The notes beneath the pieces were generated by a model. It searched no databases and was not told where the DNA came from. It was given only the letters and a program-made list of their open reading frames with translations. A DNA stretch of 64,000 bases. Source: Scalesia atractyloides (lineage: Eukaryota > Streptophyta > Magnoliopsida > Asterales > Asteraceae). The position numbers and the translations under genes were made by a program. The stretch spans positions 37,957,369 through 38,021,368 of the forward strand of contig CAMTDV010000027.1 of the NCBI GenBank assembly GCA_947069175.1, given 5' to 3'. This document shows, piece after piece, positions 22,720-33,519 of this stretch; position 1 is the first letter of the stretch; each line of letters begins with the position of its first letter.

Positions 22720-23060
22720 TAGTGTTTGGTGTAGGAAAATTGATGAGAAATATAATAAGTCATTGTCGTGCTCGGGTGGGGATGAGATGTCGGTCGAAGG
22801 GATTGCATGTACGAAAAAAAGCTTTAGGTTCTCAACGTTCTCACATGTGAGGCATTGGTAGAATCCTAGAAAGTGTAATACCCGATGTGTTCCCTAATGT
22901 AATTAGGGAAGAAGATGATGGGGGTGTTGGCAAAGACAAGAACACACTATGGCGGATTTGCGACAACAAAACACGTCTTTGCAAGAACAAATAAATTATA
23001 TACTCCAACTGACCTACACCTCACTTCCCAGTTAGTCACATCAACCTGATGAAGAAAATG
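22720..23060 (+). pseudogene. Coding-like fragment downstream of the CACTA transposase
   Basis: Plus-strand frames contain RSHMRGIGRILES and VIPDVFPNVIREEDDGGVGK, followed by DKNTLWRICDNK. The position after TNP2 and before the subterminal repeats suggests the end of a CACTA second gene or a C-terminal exon. I do not recognise the domain with certainty. Confidence 0.45.
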
Positions 23061-23280
23061 ATGATTTTATCTAAGTTGATTTCATTTTATTTGGATAACT
23101 CTATTCCAACGATATGCTGCTAAATTTAAATACTGACTTGTGATAGTACGAACGATATGGATGAATGTTTTATTTGGATGAATGTATTAGAATGGAACCC
23201 AGTTTGCTTTAAAATCTAGAGTTTAGTTACTTTGGATTTTACAGTTTTATTAGTTGAAAAATTTGAATAAAATAAAATAA

Positions 23281-23456
23281 ATCACCTATTGAGACTAACT
23301 TTCGTCGCCATAGGTGAGAGCTATAACAACAAAATGTAGTCGTTGAAACGGTTTATTTTTTATGTTAAAGATTTTCCAAACATGTGAGATTTTTAGTGAC
23401 ACTCCTCATGGAAACTAAACGTCATCGCTATAGGTCCAACTAATATCTAGTAGTCT
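23281..23456. mobile_element. CACTA 3' subterminal region
   Basis: Contains TTCGTCGCCATAGGTGA (23,301-23,318) and a diverged copy GTCATCGCTATAGGTCC (23,421-23,437). These are inverted relative to ACCTATGGCGACTAAATTTC at 1597-1616. The expected terminus CTTGTAGTG may survive as TCTAGTAGTC (23,446-23,455). Terminal bases are decayed and no 3-bp duplication is evident. Confidence 0.5.
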
Positions 23457-23740
23457 AGTTATATGGTGTTCGTCTCATACAAAAATGGTATATATTTATT
23501 GTTTTTTTTGCAAATGGATGTTAGGTGGTATTTACATAAAAAAACATATGTAGCGATTTCGACACCCTCCGGTGGACACCATTAGAGCATCCATAACTCT
23601 GGACTTCATCCACAACTCAGACGTGTCATATCAATATGTCACATCATTTCAAACCACAACCATTCTAAACCCACCTTTTCCTCTAACACTAAACTACTCT
23701 AAACCTCCATTTCGTCACTTACTTTTTCTTTTTATTTAAA

Positions 23741-24083
23741 GGAATTGGGTTTTAATAATCCCACATTTAGGTGGTTGGCCAATAATAATGATCCCACATT
23801 CAAATACCGCCACTGATGGTTCCACTATTTAAAAAAAATTTTCACTGGACCTCAAATGGTTAACACCGTTAAGGTTTTCTTTCTAAATTTCAAACTGATG
23901 TTTTAGTGATGTTGATCAAAATGAGGATACAAGTCGATTGATGTAAAACTTACCTTGCTAAAAACCTTAACGGAGGTCTAGTGAGAATTTTTTTAAAAGG
24001 TCGGGCTGCCAGTGGTAATATTTGAAGGTAAGATTATTATTGACTAACCACCTAAAGGTGGGATTATAAAAACCCAATTTCCC
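23741..24083. mobile_element. Mutator-type MITE with perfect 9-bp duplication
   Basis: Terminal inverted repeats of about 75 bp: left GGAATTGGGTTTTAATAATC, and from the right on the other strand GGGAAATTGGGTTTTTATAA. Both continue through CCCAC-TTTAGGTGGTT and CAATAATAAT. TTATTTAAA flanks both sides (23,732-23,740 and 24,084-24,092), a perfect 9-bp duplication diagnostic of Mutator-family transposition. The 343-bp body is non-coding. Confidence 0.9.
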
Positions 24084-24092
24084 TTATTTAAA

Positions 24093-25863
24093 TTATATCT
24101 AATTTACATAACCTTTTTTTAATTTATTTAATTAATAATATCAATTATTTTTTAATTAAAATATTAAAAAAATATTGAAATTAAGATTAATAACAAGATA
24201 TTTATTTACTTTTTATTTTATTATATCCTTATCAAGTATATTTTAATAAGAAATTGGTTGTTGGATATGAGAGTTAGTGAATTATGTGTGTTTTTGATAA
24301 ATATGTTTGTAATTAACAAGTCGTCAAACAAACAAAGATAATTTATGTAGCTGTAGGATACGTAATATTTTAATGATAAAAGGCTCGTTTTAAAGGGGCA
24401 ATTGTGGCAAGCTTGATAAGAATAGATATAAATTAACTTTTTGTTGAGATTTACAGGTAAATACTGAATAGAGGGTGATTTGGACTTAAAAGGGTATAAA
24501 CGGAACCACAGTTTAAAGCAGAGGCCAGATGAAGAGACCGAGAGGTTTACAACCCATATTCAACCCCCAAGGTTACGAACCGTAAGTGCCGTTAATTAAT
24601 CTGATACAGAATCCTCATTTGGAATTGGGCCAGAGTGGTGCCACTTTGGTTTACGAGTTGTGGGCCTAGCCCGTGTTACCGACCCGCAAGTATTAAAACG
24701 TCAGGTGACGATTTGTGGTATAACAGGAATGTGATAGGAAACCCTAAAAGGGACTATAACTCGAGAACTAGTGAAAAGGGGGCTTTAGAAAGAAGGAGAA
24801 GATAAATCGGAAAAGAGAAGAGGATGAGACTGAAGATCGAAGGCACGAGGAAGTAGTAGAATGATTCCACGGGTTAATCTTTAGAGTTTTCTATTCTTTG
24901 AACTTTTTGTAATGATGATGAATTTGATTTTGATGTTGATTTTGTTTTTCATGTTCGGCTAAACGTTGTTATAACTATATGGATGAGACGATACAATGAT
25001 TTGTTTATGACTGATGATGGATTTCTTGCTTGTATGATTTTAGTAGTGCAGTATGGTAAAGTTCTTATGATGCATATGGTTGTATGTTGAAATTGGCTAT
25101 GATGTTAGTTGTGTGGTGATATTGATCTTTCTATGAGTTTATGCATGTTCAATTCGGTATTTGCTATCTCTATTGTATATTGAAGTCCATTAGCCTAGGT
25201 CTCGATACTTTAATCAACAATAGATAGCTAATCGTCATAACTAGATAGACATATGTGCTGCTTACGGGAAGGGTTCGGTTAAAAGAATCTAGAAACTAAT
25301 TAGGATTTTCTAAATGCCTTACCTTGGTAGTTGTAATTTGCTTGGATCGTTAACCGCTTAGAGCACTAGGCTAGAAACCTTAATCATAAGAACTCATACT
25401 ATCACTAGATTTATTGAAATAGGTCTAAAGGTGTGTATAGCCTTACGTGGTATTGATCTATTTTAGCACTTCGTACGCTATAGGCGAGTTAAATATTGGA
25501 GTGGTTTGGTGGGACCATCAAAAATCAATCAAAGCAGTCTTCATTGATTCCAATCTAGTATAGTTTTACATTTTTAACTCTTGGTAGTAATTCTCAGTAA
25601 GTAAGGTTGTTAGATTCTAAGTATTGATTTTAATAGTTCATAGATTGCATATTAAGTAACAGGCTCAGTACTAGTAGCTTGTAGTGTCCACGGTTTGATA
25701 CTTGGGGTACTTACCTAGGCTATACTACATACTGATAGGCATGCTTGCCTAGAACGTGTGTAGTTAGTATTAATGTGTTTATCCTTAAAACTCGGTTGTG
25801 ATTTGTGTGAGTTTTGTTGTTACTATCTAAGCACGTCAATAATAAACACATCGTCATAAACAC
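24093..25863 (+). other. Probable LTR/leader relic of a Tat/Athila-type element
   Basis: No reading frame is recognisable. A stretch with ATGTTCGGCTAAAC (about 24,950) and the block around 25,680-25,780 (CCACGGTTTGATACTTGGGG, then GCTATACTACAT and GATAGGCATGCTTGCCTAGA) resemble the untranslated leader that precedes gag in Tat/Athila gypsy elements. No PBS or LTR boundary could be fixed. The label depends on recalled similarity only. Confidence 0.35.
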
Positions 25864-26507
25864 TGTTGGATTTAGGAATAATTGTCAATGACTCATATAT
25901 TATTCTTATGGATATTACAATCAATTGTACAGTTTGTACTCCCCCTCACCAGGCAAATTCTCTCTCTCTCTCTCGGCTTCTTTTGCTTTTCAGCTCCTAG
26001 AGTTAAAGTTCAGTGAATACTGAGTGAACTAGTTATGAATGAGAGAACTGCTGGTGACGTCACCATGAAAGCGACAAAAAAACCCATTAAATGTGTAACT
26101 ACCAGCAGTTGACAAAACTGCTGGAAAGTTAGAAATAAAGAAGTAAAACTAAATAGTTAGATAATTACAAGTAAACAACCAGGATTTCATAACTACTAGT
26201 GGAAACTAGCACTTTTGGAATCCAGTACTTCTGGTCTTTGTTTGGCTTGTTGACTTGGTTTTCAATCTTCATTGTGTAGATTATTGACTAGTTGACCCAA
26301 CACTTTTCATTCCAGCACTTGTATTTGTTGTCTTGTATCTTTATGGTAGTAGTTGTTTGTTTCAGTAGTTTGGGTGTTTTTTTAGATAACTTTCAAGGTA
26401 AGAAACTTCTGAACATTGACTTGTAATCCAACTTATTCCATCAGGCAAGGAGATGGTTTTCTTTGAGTTTTGGCTTTCATCATCAAAAGTTTTTACATAA
26501 CCCAACA
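25864..26507 (-). repeat. 3' LTR of a SIRE-like copia element
   Basis: 644 bp from TGTTGGATTTAG to ACCCAACA, with TG...CA ends. Immediately to the right the minus strand reads TAGGGGGACAT (PPT), so this is the 3' LTR of a minus-strand element. It contains a perfect palindrome GGTGACGTCACC at 26,053-26,064 and a CT run near 25,963-25,976. Confidence 0.75.
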
Positions 26508-26521
26508 ATGTCCCCCTAGAT
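26508..26521 (-). promoter_or_regulatory. Polypurine tract of the SIRE-like element
   Basis: Minus strand ATCTAGGGGGACAT directly abuts the LTR start. This is the standard plus-strand priming position. Confidence 0.7.
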
Positions 26522-26989
26522 CTGCTGATGCCAAAATCTCTCTTAAGTGGCCTGTCTTTATTCTTTTATTTGGTGGTGAGAGCTACAAATCTAATTTGTT
26601 TGTGTGTTCCTCAAGACATTGAATTTCTCTCATCATAGTCAACCATCCTAACCTTTATCTTTAAATCTTAACATTATCTTTAAATCTTTAAAGATAAACA
26701 CATAAGGCCTTAGCTCTTCCAGTGACTGCTGCTGGTCTTATATCAATTTTAACATGTGTTTATCTTTTAATCTTTCCTTATATCACTTTCTACTTCTCTA
26801 TGTTTTTCTATATGGTCTTTTATTAAGGCAGCACTTAGTCTTCTCTGGCCCCTTTTAAATTCTTCAATTCTTTCTGTGAAATCAATATCACCGACATAAG
26901 GCCTCTTTTGATTTTCAACCATAGCTATTGCTCTTGCTTCATTTGCTCTTTTCCGGCTGTAGTGGCACCACCATTTATTATATTGGGTT

Positions 26990-29035
26990 TCTGCAATTTC
27001 TCCCCCCTTTTAGCACACCATTATCATCTTACCTTTTAAACTAGTATCTCAATCAAGGTCTAGGAGGAGCTGACCCAAAGATTTTTGTGTCAAAGTTTTT
27101 AAGATATGTCTAGACTGGTGCAGCTCTCCTACAGGTAAAGATGAGGTGGTTTTAGCCTTTCTAGTAGTTTGGCTTTCTGTGGCTAGTGGCATTTGTGATG
27201 TGGGCAAAGTATACATGGATTGAAGCTCCTTTGGTGAGAGGGCCAGCCATTGGGTGTATTTAGGGTTCAACTGGATTTTAGCATGGGGTATATTGGTGAC
27301 CATCTGCTTGTGTTTGGATATCGCAACACCCAGCTTTTCCGTCAATTTTTCAAACTACTATTTTTGGGCAACATCCAACTTAATGGACTCCTTTGCTCCC
27401 CCACTGATAGTGGTTGTATCAATTGATGTATGTAGCTTTTTAGACACATTAACACCTTTTAATGCCCTTTTTCCTTGGTATCAGGGACCTCCAACATTTT
27501 CTTCTACCCATACCTTATAGGCATGGAGAAGTTCAGTCGATGTTGCTTGTAAAGTGGTCTTAAGGATGTTCCTTCTGGCTTTTTGTAAACTAGTGGGTTT
27601 GACAAGAATAGTGGAAGCCACCTTTGCAACCATTACAACAGGATCAACCTGCGTAATGTGTACCTCTTCCTCATGTGGGCTAGGAGTAGGATCCTTTTGT
27701 ACCTGAGCAATTTTCTATGGCTGCACCTTATTGATTTGTGGTTGACATGTCCCCATGTTATGGTATGAAGGTATTCCTTCCTTCATGAGTGATTTGCCAA
27801 AACTACTGCCTGGGGAGTATGCATCTAGATTTTCAATCGAGCTCTTTGGAGAAAGCGTATGAGGAGTTTGGTTGGTTTTTGGTTCCGAAAACTGATGTGA
27901 AGAAGTAACATCATTCTTAAAATGCTAAGTTTGTGTTTCAGCAGTATTATGAGGGCCCTCGTCTTCTTAAGTAACTTGCGTTTTGGGTCCTATAGAGGGG
28001 GTGGCTGAGGAACAGCGGGGTGGGTTGTTTTTGTTGTTGATTTTGTGCAACAGATTCTTCCTCCTTTTAATCGTTTTTGTTGTTGGTTCCTTAGGGGTGG
28101 GTTGTTCCCTTTGGTTTGCAGGAGTAGTGGGCTCAAGAGAGTGTGGTTGATCAATTGCTGGCTATGCATGATTGTCATCTTGCACTAGCTCAGCCTCCTT
28201 TTCAATTTCAGGCTCCTTTTTAAGTTTTCACATTCTAGTAAAAGTTTGAGTAGAAAGAGATTTAATGGGAAGAACTTCTCCTCTTTTAAAGGCTTCATCA
28301 GACAATTTTTGTTATAAGTTTTTCATAATAATGAGTCTGTGGTACATTAAAAACTTTGTTGATGAGTTAACTTTTGAGCATAAATCTTTAAAAGTTGGAC
28401 TTAAAGTCTGAATTTATAACCATTCAATAAAGAATACGCAATGTATTGTGTAGACCGAGGAATTTCGTTCCATGTACCTGATCAACCTAAGAGACACTAC
28501 ATAAGTGTGTTGTATAGATACTTGAGACCGGCAGAGCAGTGTTTCTTCTCATAGGTGGCATACTTTGGTGAGCCATAGTACCCTTTTTCTACAAACTCCA
28601 CATCCATTCAGATTTTGCAAAATTTTCAACTCCTGAAGTATCATTCAATTGGAGTTTAAAAGATAAGATTTTAGGGGTTATAGCAACATATTTTCTTCCA
28701 ACATTAGCAACAATAGCCAGCATTTTCGCCTTTCTGTTGGTTGTAAACTTGGCAGTTGCCCAGAACTCAATCAAGGCGGTTTTTTTAGATGGTTGGATTC
28801 ACAGTGAGGGCATGAAGATTTGAGATTCCTCAATTAGGTCGATGAATTTGTGATATTGAGGGTAACCCTTTCATTTGGTCAGATAAGGTAGAAGATTGTG
28901 AGTTGGGCGAAAAGCGAGATTGTCTATGATTATTGAAATGAGGATTACACGCACATTTGATAAAAATTGAATGTTAGGATTTTCAATTAAACTGAAGGCG
29001 ATTGTGAAAGTGATAAATTTGATCTTAACTATTGT
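26990..29035 (-). pseudogene. Envelope-position additional ORF of a SIRE-like copia element
   Basis: Minus-strand frames, broken by shifts, include LAFRPTHNLLPYLTK (about 28,890), IEFWATAKFTTNRKAKMLAI and VGRKYVAITPKILSFKLQLN (28,774-28,640), SSTKFLMYHRL (about 28,330), a Pro/Thr/Lys-rich middle (QPHSLEPTTPANQREQ near 28,110) and a C-terminal frame 27,345-27,049 with MTEKLGVAISKHKQM. The FWATAK...KFLMYHRL protein is one I recall as an additional ORF linked to plant LTR elements, between pol and the 3' LTR. Its function is unknown, and the envelope label describes position only. Confidence 0.6.
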
Positions 29036-29122
29036 GAGAGTAAATAAAGGACATATTTAACGGTCACATGTGAACTACTGGCTAGTTAGTAAACTACTTG
29101 AACAAGCCAACAGTTTAGTGAT

Positions 29123-29568
29123 TGTTAGGTCCTAGAAGTTTGAGACTGAAGCATCAAATATACGCAATGATCTATGGTAGTTAACTGGGCTTAACTGGGT
29201 TAGTTTGTGTTAGGTTTGGACCTTTATAGGTCATTTGGGCATGCCATAGGCCATGTGGGCTAGGCAAGCCCATTAGGTTATGCCTTACCCTAGGTATATA
29301 AGCTAAGCTTATGTTATTTCTAAGGTTAAGTTTTGGGGTAGACTATCAGGTTTTCTCAAGAGAACCTCCATCTTATACCAGACGGTTTTGCTTGTTCAAG
29401 TAATAGAATCGTGTGCAAGGTGTCAAAGTGAATTCGTATTATTCTTTGTTATTTTCGTTTTTTCTTGAAGATCATTAAGTTTGGATTCCGCCCATCCTTA
29501 GTGATCGTGTGATATCAGTGTTAGATCCGGATTATCGGGACTTACAGTGTTAAATGGTACATGACAAC
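29123..29568 (+). mobile_element. Copia LTR, plus orientation
   Basis: Begins TGTTAGGTCCTAG, contains a leader-like TATA (GTATATAAGCTAAG, about 29,292-29,305) and ends near ATGACA at 29,566. ACTGGT follows, reminiscent of a truncated primer site. No PBS remainder, partner LTR or target duplication could be shown. The 3' limit is approximate. Confidence 0.5.
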
Positions 29569-29837
29569 TGGTTTTTTTTGTGACATTTCAAAATAATCTT
29601 TCTAAAGTCCACGCTTGAAGATTTGCAGACCTGCTTCCATATGTGTTTGATTGGTCATTTTGACTACTATTTTAATTCATTATCAGCTTTTGTACCATCT
29701 TCATTAGCCCATTTTGGTTCTCTTCCAGCACGTTTAACTCAATGCCTAGATCAGACTTCCCATGCTTGTACTAATGAAAAACAGAAGTATTATGGCTTTT
29801 CAGTTTTGGCCATTTGCTTGTAGTATAAACTTTTATG
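29569..29837. other. Unassigned segment between two LTR relics
   Basis: A 66-codon plus-strand frame (29,623-29,823) crosses this stretch but shows no recognisable motif. It is probably retroelement interior or captured sequence. Confidence 0.3.
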
Positions 29838-29915
29838 TGTATTAGGTCCTATTGGTGCATTTTATGTCCATCACTGTAGGAATAGGCTAGATGTGTTGAA
29901 TATTCATATGTGTCA

Positions 29916-30012
29916 CTTCATATGAAGTGGACACTTCGTACGAAGGTAACTCACTTGGTACAAAGTGAATTCACTTTGTACGAAGTCAAATGCTCACTTC
30001 GCACGAAGTGAG
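29916..30012. repeat. Cluster of five CACTTCGTACGAAGTG-type palindromes
   Basis: In order: CACTTCATATGAAGTG, CACTTCGTACGAAG, CACTTGGTACAAAGTG, CACTTTGTACGAAGT and CACTTCGCACGAAGTG, spaced about 20 bp. Each is a self-complementary 14-16-mer. The second LTR copy keeps only degenerate versions (about 55,206-55,235). Confidence 0.85.
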
Positions 30013-30016
30013 TTAG

Positions 30017-30055
30017 GTATATATATATATATATATATGTATGTATATATATATG
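30017..30055. repeat. (TA)n/(TATG)n microsatellite in the LTR
   Basis: A TA run, interrupted once by GTATG, directly follows the palindrome cluster. Confidence 0.8.
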
Positions 30056-30279
30056 TTTTGTGTTCATTGTTTTGTAAGTTTTGGAGTCCCTAGAGAGGAA
30101 ACACTGGAATTTCACCAGCTTATAATGATGTATACAGTTTTGGTATGAATGAAACTTATGACTTCCGCTGCTTATACTCCTTTCTTAATAACATTCTACC
30201 TAACTAGTGGTATTATGCCGAAACTTCTGTCTAGAACCGCCAGATCCTAGATTCTCAGGTCCTTAGTTATTTCTGTTTC

Positions 30280-31340
30280 AACTAGATTGTGTATTTTAAA
30301 GGAGCATGTTGATTCATAATAGTTAGATTCACTACAAGGAAAGAAAGCTGGCGTTTCTTAAAAGTTTTCTAGATTTACTTTTTGTTCTTTTAATAAGCAA
30401 TAACTGTGTGGCATTCTTCTATGTTATGATTGGTTTTTTCACAGATGTTTAAGAACTTTGTGCATTTTATGTTTTTCCCTCTCTTTGAATTAGATTTAGA
30501 TTTGACCTTAGTGTTTTGGTTGGGGCCAGCAAGTTTAGATGAAACTGCTGGAAGGGTAGCATTTGGTGCTACTGGAAGGGTAGCATTTGGTGCTATTTTC
30601 CCTTCAGATGTTACAAAAGACATTGGTTTGAAATTCTAATCAACACACGTTTCACTTGATCATTTAGAAGTATGTTGATCATAGAATTTTTTTGGATGGT
30701 TCAAATCAACAATCAAAACGTCATTCTAATAAAGATATTTTGGAGTATACTCACTGGGACCTTGAGTATGATTATAACCCACACCAAAATTTACATTACT
30801 TTGGGTTTGTTGATTTTAAAACTTTCAAATCCTTTGCATGATTCTACCTATTTTTCACAATTTACATTGGTAGATTCAAGCTCTTTTGACACTATTGATA
30901 TTTGAAAGTAAAGACTCAATCTTTATTTTATGATTAGTTGCTTCATGTTTTAGACTTGAGATAATTTGGTCCTTTTTTTTCAAAACATTTCTATGTGATT
31001 TAATGATTTGATTCAAGAGGTTTTTAATTTATTTCACAATTTTCTCATAACAAAAGGTAAACAGCTTTATAATCCCCAAATGCATTGATGCACTATTCTA
31101 TACAAAGTTCTCTTAGGAGGGTATTTGGAGATATTTAAACATACAATTATTGATTCTACTTGTGATATAATAATCTAGTTTCACTGGTGCTTTGATCAGA
31201 GGTCTCACTTAAGGTTTTTATAGCAACTAATGCAACATTTTTGTCACCCTGCTCCACAGATCCTCAGGTAAACTACTCCAATCTACAAAGTTTTGAGTGA
31301 ACAAGCTTTGTCACCCTAACTCATAGCAACCATTAATAGG
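30280..31340 (-). pseudogene. Copia gag relic (SIRE-like)
   Basis: On the minus strand the open part (30,623-30,390) has a basic KSKSNSKRGKNIKC stretch and NICEKTNHNIEEC, a CX2CX4HX4C knuckle whose first cysteine is replaced. Upstream, broken frames contain FGVGYNHT (about 30,770) and a charged heptad-like region near 31,000-30,920, as in SIRE-type gag. An APNATLP heptapeptide is duplicated in tandem (about 30,545-30,600). It is probably the gag of the element whose 3' end is at 25.86-29.0 kb, with pol lost to the LTR insertions between. The 5' end stops where the Z LTR begins. Confidence 0.6.
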
Positions 31341-31344
31341 CTCC

Positions 31345-33426
31345 TCATTCATATCAGTAATTTTCCGTTCTTTGTAATCGCATACTTTCATTTCCCAAGT
31401 CTTGTAACTTTTGACATTTGGACCAATACAAATCTTTTGGATTGTCTACATACCTTGTTCATAAAATTTTACATATTTACATACGCCTACGTATGTTGTG
31501 TATATCAATTTACACCCTTACAAATGCTTACATATACATAAACGTGTCTAAAATTGGGTTTTTGGCCAAATCAAATCATCAAACCAACTTCAGGGCCCAA
31601 AACTGACAACCTTGAGAAACCTCTCTCTCGTGTCACGAAGAGTAGCTCCCGCTTCTCTCCGTGACGTGCGGGGACACCTGTTTTGACTTGTTGACTTTTT
31701 ACTCGTTCGTCACGTGGAGGAACTGTGTTCCTCTTCGCAACACGTGGGAGAGCACCATTTACAGCAACTACAGATAACTCACGTACTTTAACCATATCAA
31801 CCACTTTTCAACCCCAACCATCTTTAACATTAAATTTAACCTAATCCATTTTCCTACTCTAATTACAACACTTCCACCATCCTTTTCACTTTACACACTT
31901 CAAATTCACTTCCAGATTCTCTAAATTCATAGCAATTGTGAATACCTCCCAAAATCAAAACTGAGAAGTTTGACATTCAGATATTGTTTCTTTCTTCCGT
32001 TTTCAGTTTATTTCTTCTTGATATTCATATTTATAATTAATTCAAAGCTAGAAACCTTCTCTTTAATACATAAACATGAATGGTTAAGGCCTCATATTTA
32101 GATTCTGTTACATTATGCATTGTTCTAGACTATTCTACCCTTTAATGCTAACTTGAATTCCAGCCCTTTACCAGACCAAAACACTATTTTTGGGTGTTCT
32201 TGTGTTATGGTTGGGTTCATGTCCTTTATTCATTTCTTTATTTTATGTATTGTTTGACTCGTTTGGGATGAAATCGCCAAAACCAAACCAAGACTCCAAA
32301 CTAACAAAATGTTTGGATGTTTTGAGTTAAGGTAGACATATGTAGTGGTTAGTATGCAAATCCCACCACCTACACACTTGCATGTAACTTTGTAACTATT
32401 TGTCATTTTTGCCTATTTTCCCAAAAAAACCGAACCAAAAACCAACTAACCAAATAGTTGGTGATTTTTGTTATGATGAAACTCTTATAAGATTTATGTG
32501 AAGATTATTCCTCATTTTTATTTTTGAATTTTACTGACTTTTATAGTTTTACACTAATTTTAACCATTTAAAGGCATTAATTTAGTTTAAAAAATCTATT
32601 TAGTGCAACTAAAATATAATAAAAATATTTGGGCAGAAAACAAATATTAAAATTATAAAAATTTTGTGTTTTAATTTTATTATTTATTTTATTTATTTAT
32701 TCATCGTTACCTATTTTTATGAAAACCTAGTTTCAATGATTTAAAATAAATACTTCGCACTTTATAAAATGTTGATTATAATACTTTCACACTTAAAAAC
32801 TCTTATTTTGTTCAGACCTTATTTTATTAATTTCATACAACTTTAAATAGTATTTTATATAATCATATAAAAATTTATATAATTATCAAGACAACTATAT
32901 ATAAAAATTTCGTTTAATCACTTTTATCCTATACTTTTACCTTTACGTTTTCCTTTCCTTTTTTACTTTTCCTTTACACCGAGACCCAAATATCAAAACT
33001 CGTATTTTATATAATCTTTTTATTATCCTATACTTCTACACAAATGCATTTATACCTTTACCCTTTTTGGCTAGTCCTCGCCTTACTCGTCTTACGCTTA
33101 CACTTGTTCGTGACCCTCCTTGGTTGAACCTTGCAAAACAGTGCGTATTACTTATCACTTTTTCATACACCTTTGGGATGATTCATGTACAAATATTCAA
33201 ATGCACTTTTACTTACAAATACATTTATGCACAAATTACAATTCAATTATATGCCTTTAATTACCTATGTGTTATCGTTTACTTTAGTTGAATAATTTGT
33301 TTCCTATTCTACTATTGTATGACAATTTAATTTCATGACTAATATATTTTAGTTTTAGTACCATGAGCCTTTGAACAATCTAGTATTTCCCGCCTCGATG
33401 TTTTCGCTATTGATTAGGGTGTGATA
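31345..33426 (+). repeat. 5' LTR of element Z
   Basis: About 2.08 kb. The start is inferred by aligning it with TGTAATATCCGTAC at 53,453; the first bases here are degenerate. It ends GGGTGTGATA, a mutated form of GGGTGTGACA, just before the PBS. Confidence 0.75.
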
Positions 33427-33440
33427 TTGTTATCAGAGCC
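33427..33440 (+). promoter_or_regulatory. Primer-binding site of element Z
   Basis: TTGTTATCAGAGCC matches the initiator-Met primer site TTGGTATCAGAGCC with one mismatch, directly after the LTR end. Confidence 0.88.
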
Positions 33441-33519
33441 ATGACAATAGTGAATTAGGTTATTAGTATACCTTTGACCTAGTTTATAGCTAAGTGCCCA
33501 CTTCTATGCCTATTGTGAT

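Larger units (their letters stand above)
29838..30257 (+). mobile_element. Copia LTR with palindrome array, first copy
   Basis: TGTATTAGG...ATTCTCA, about 420 bp, is the same family as 55,076-55,480. Shared blocks include TTGGTGCAT-TTATGTCC, GGAATAGGCTAGAT-like sequence, TTTTGTAAGTTTTGGAGT, a GGAAACGCT-type segment, TTTCGCCAGCTT-like sequence and AGAACCGCCAGATCCT. No PBS follows. A cluster of near-palindromes at 29,916-30,012 is listed separately. GGTCCT occurs on both sides of the core, so a solo LTR is possible. Confidence 0.65.

Noticed and set aside
30331..30345. CACTACAAGGAAA, possible second CACTA terminus
   Set aside because: One mismatch to the terminus, but it lies at the edge of a gag relic with no subterminal repeats or partner end.
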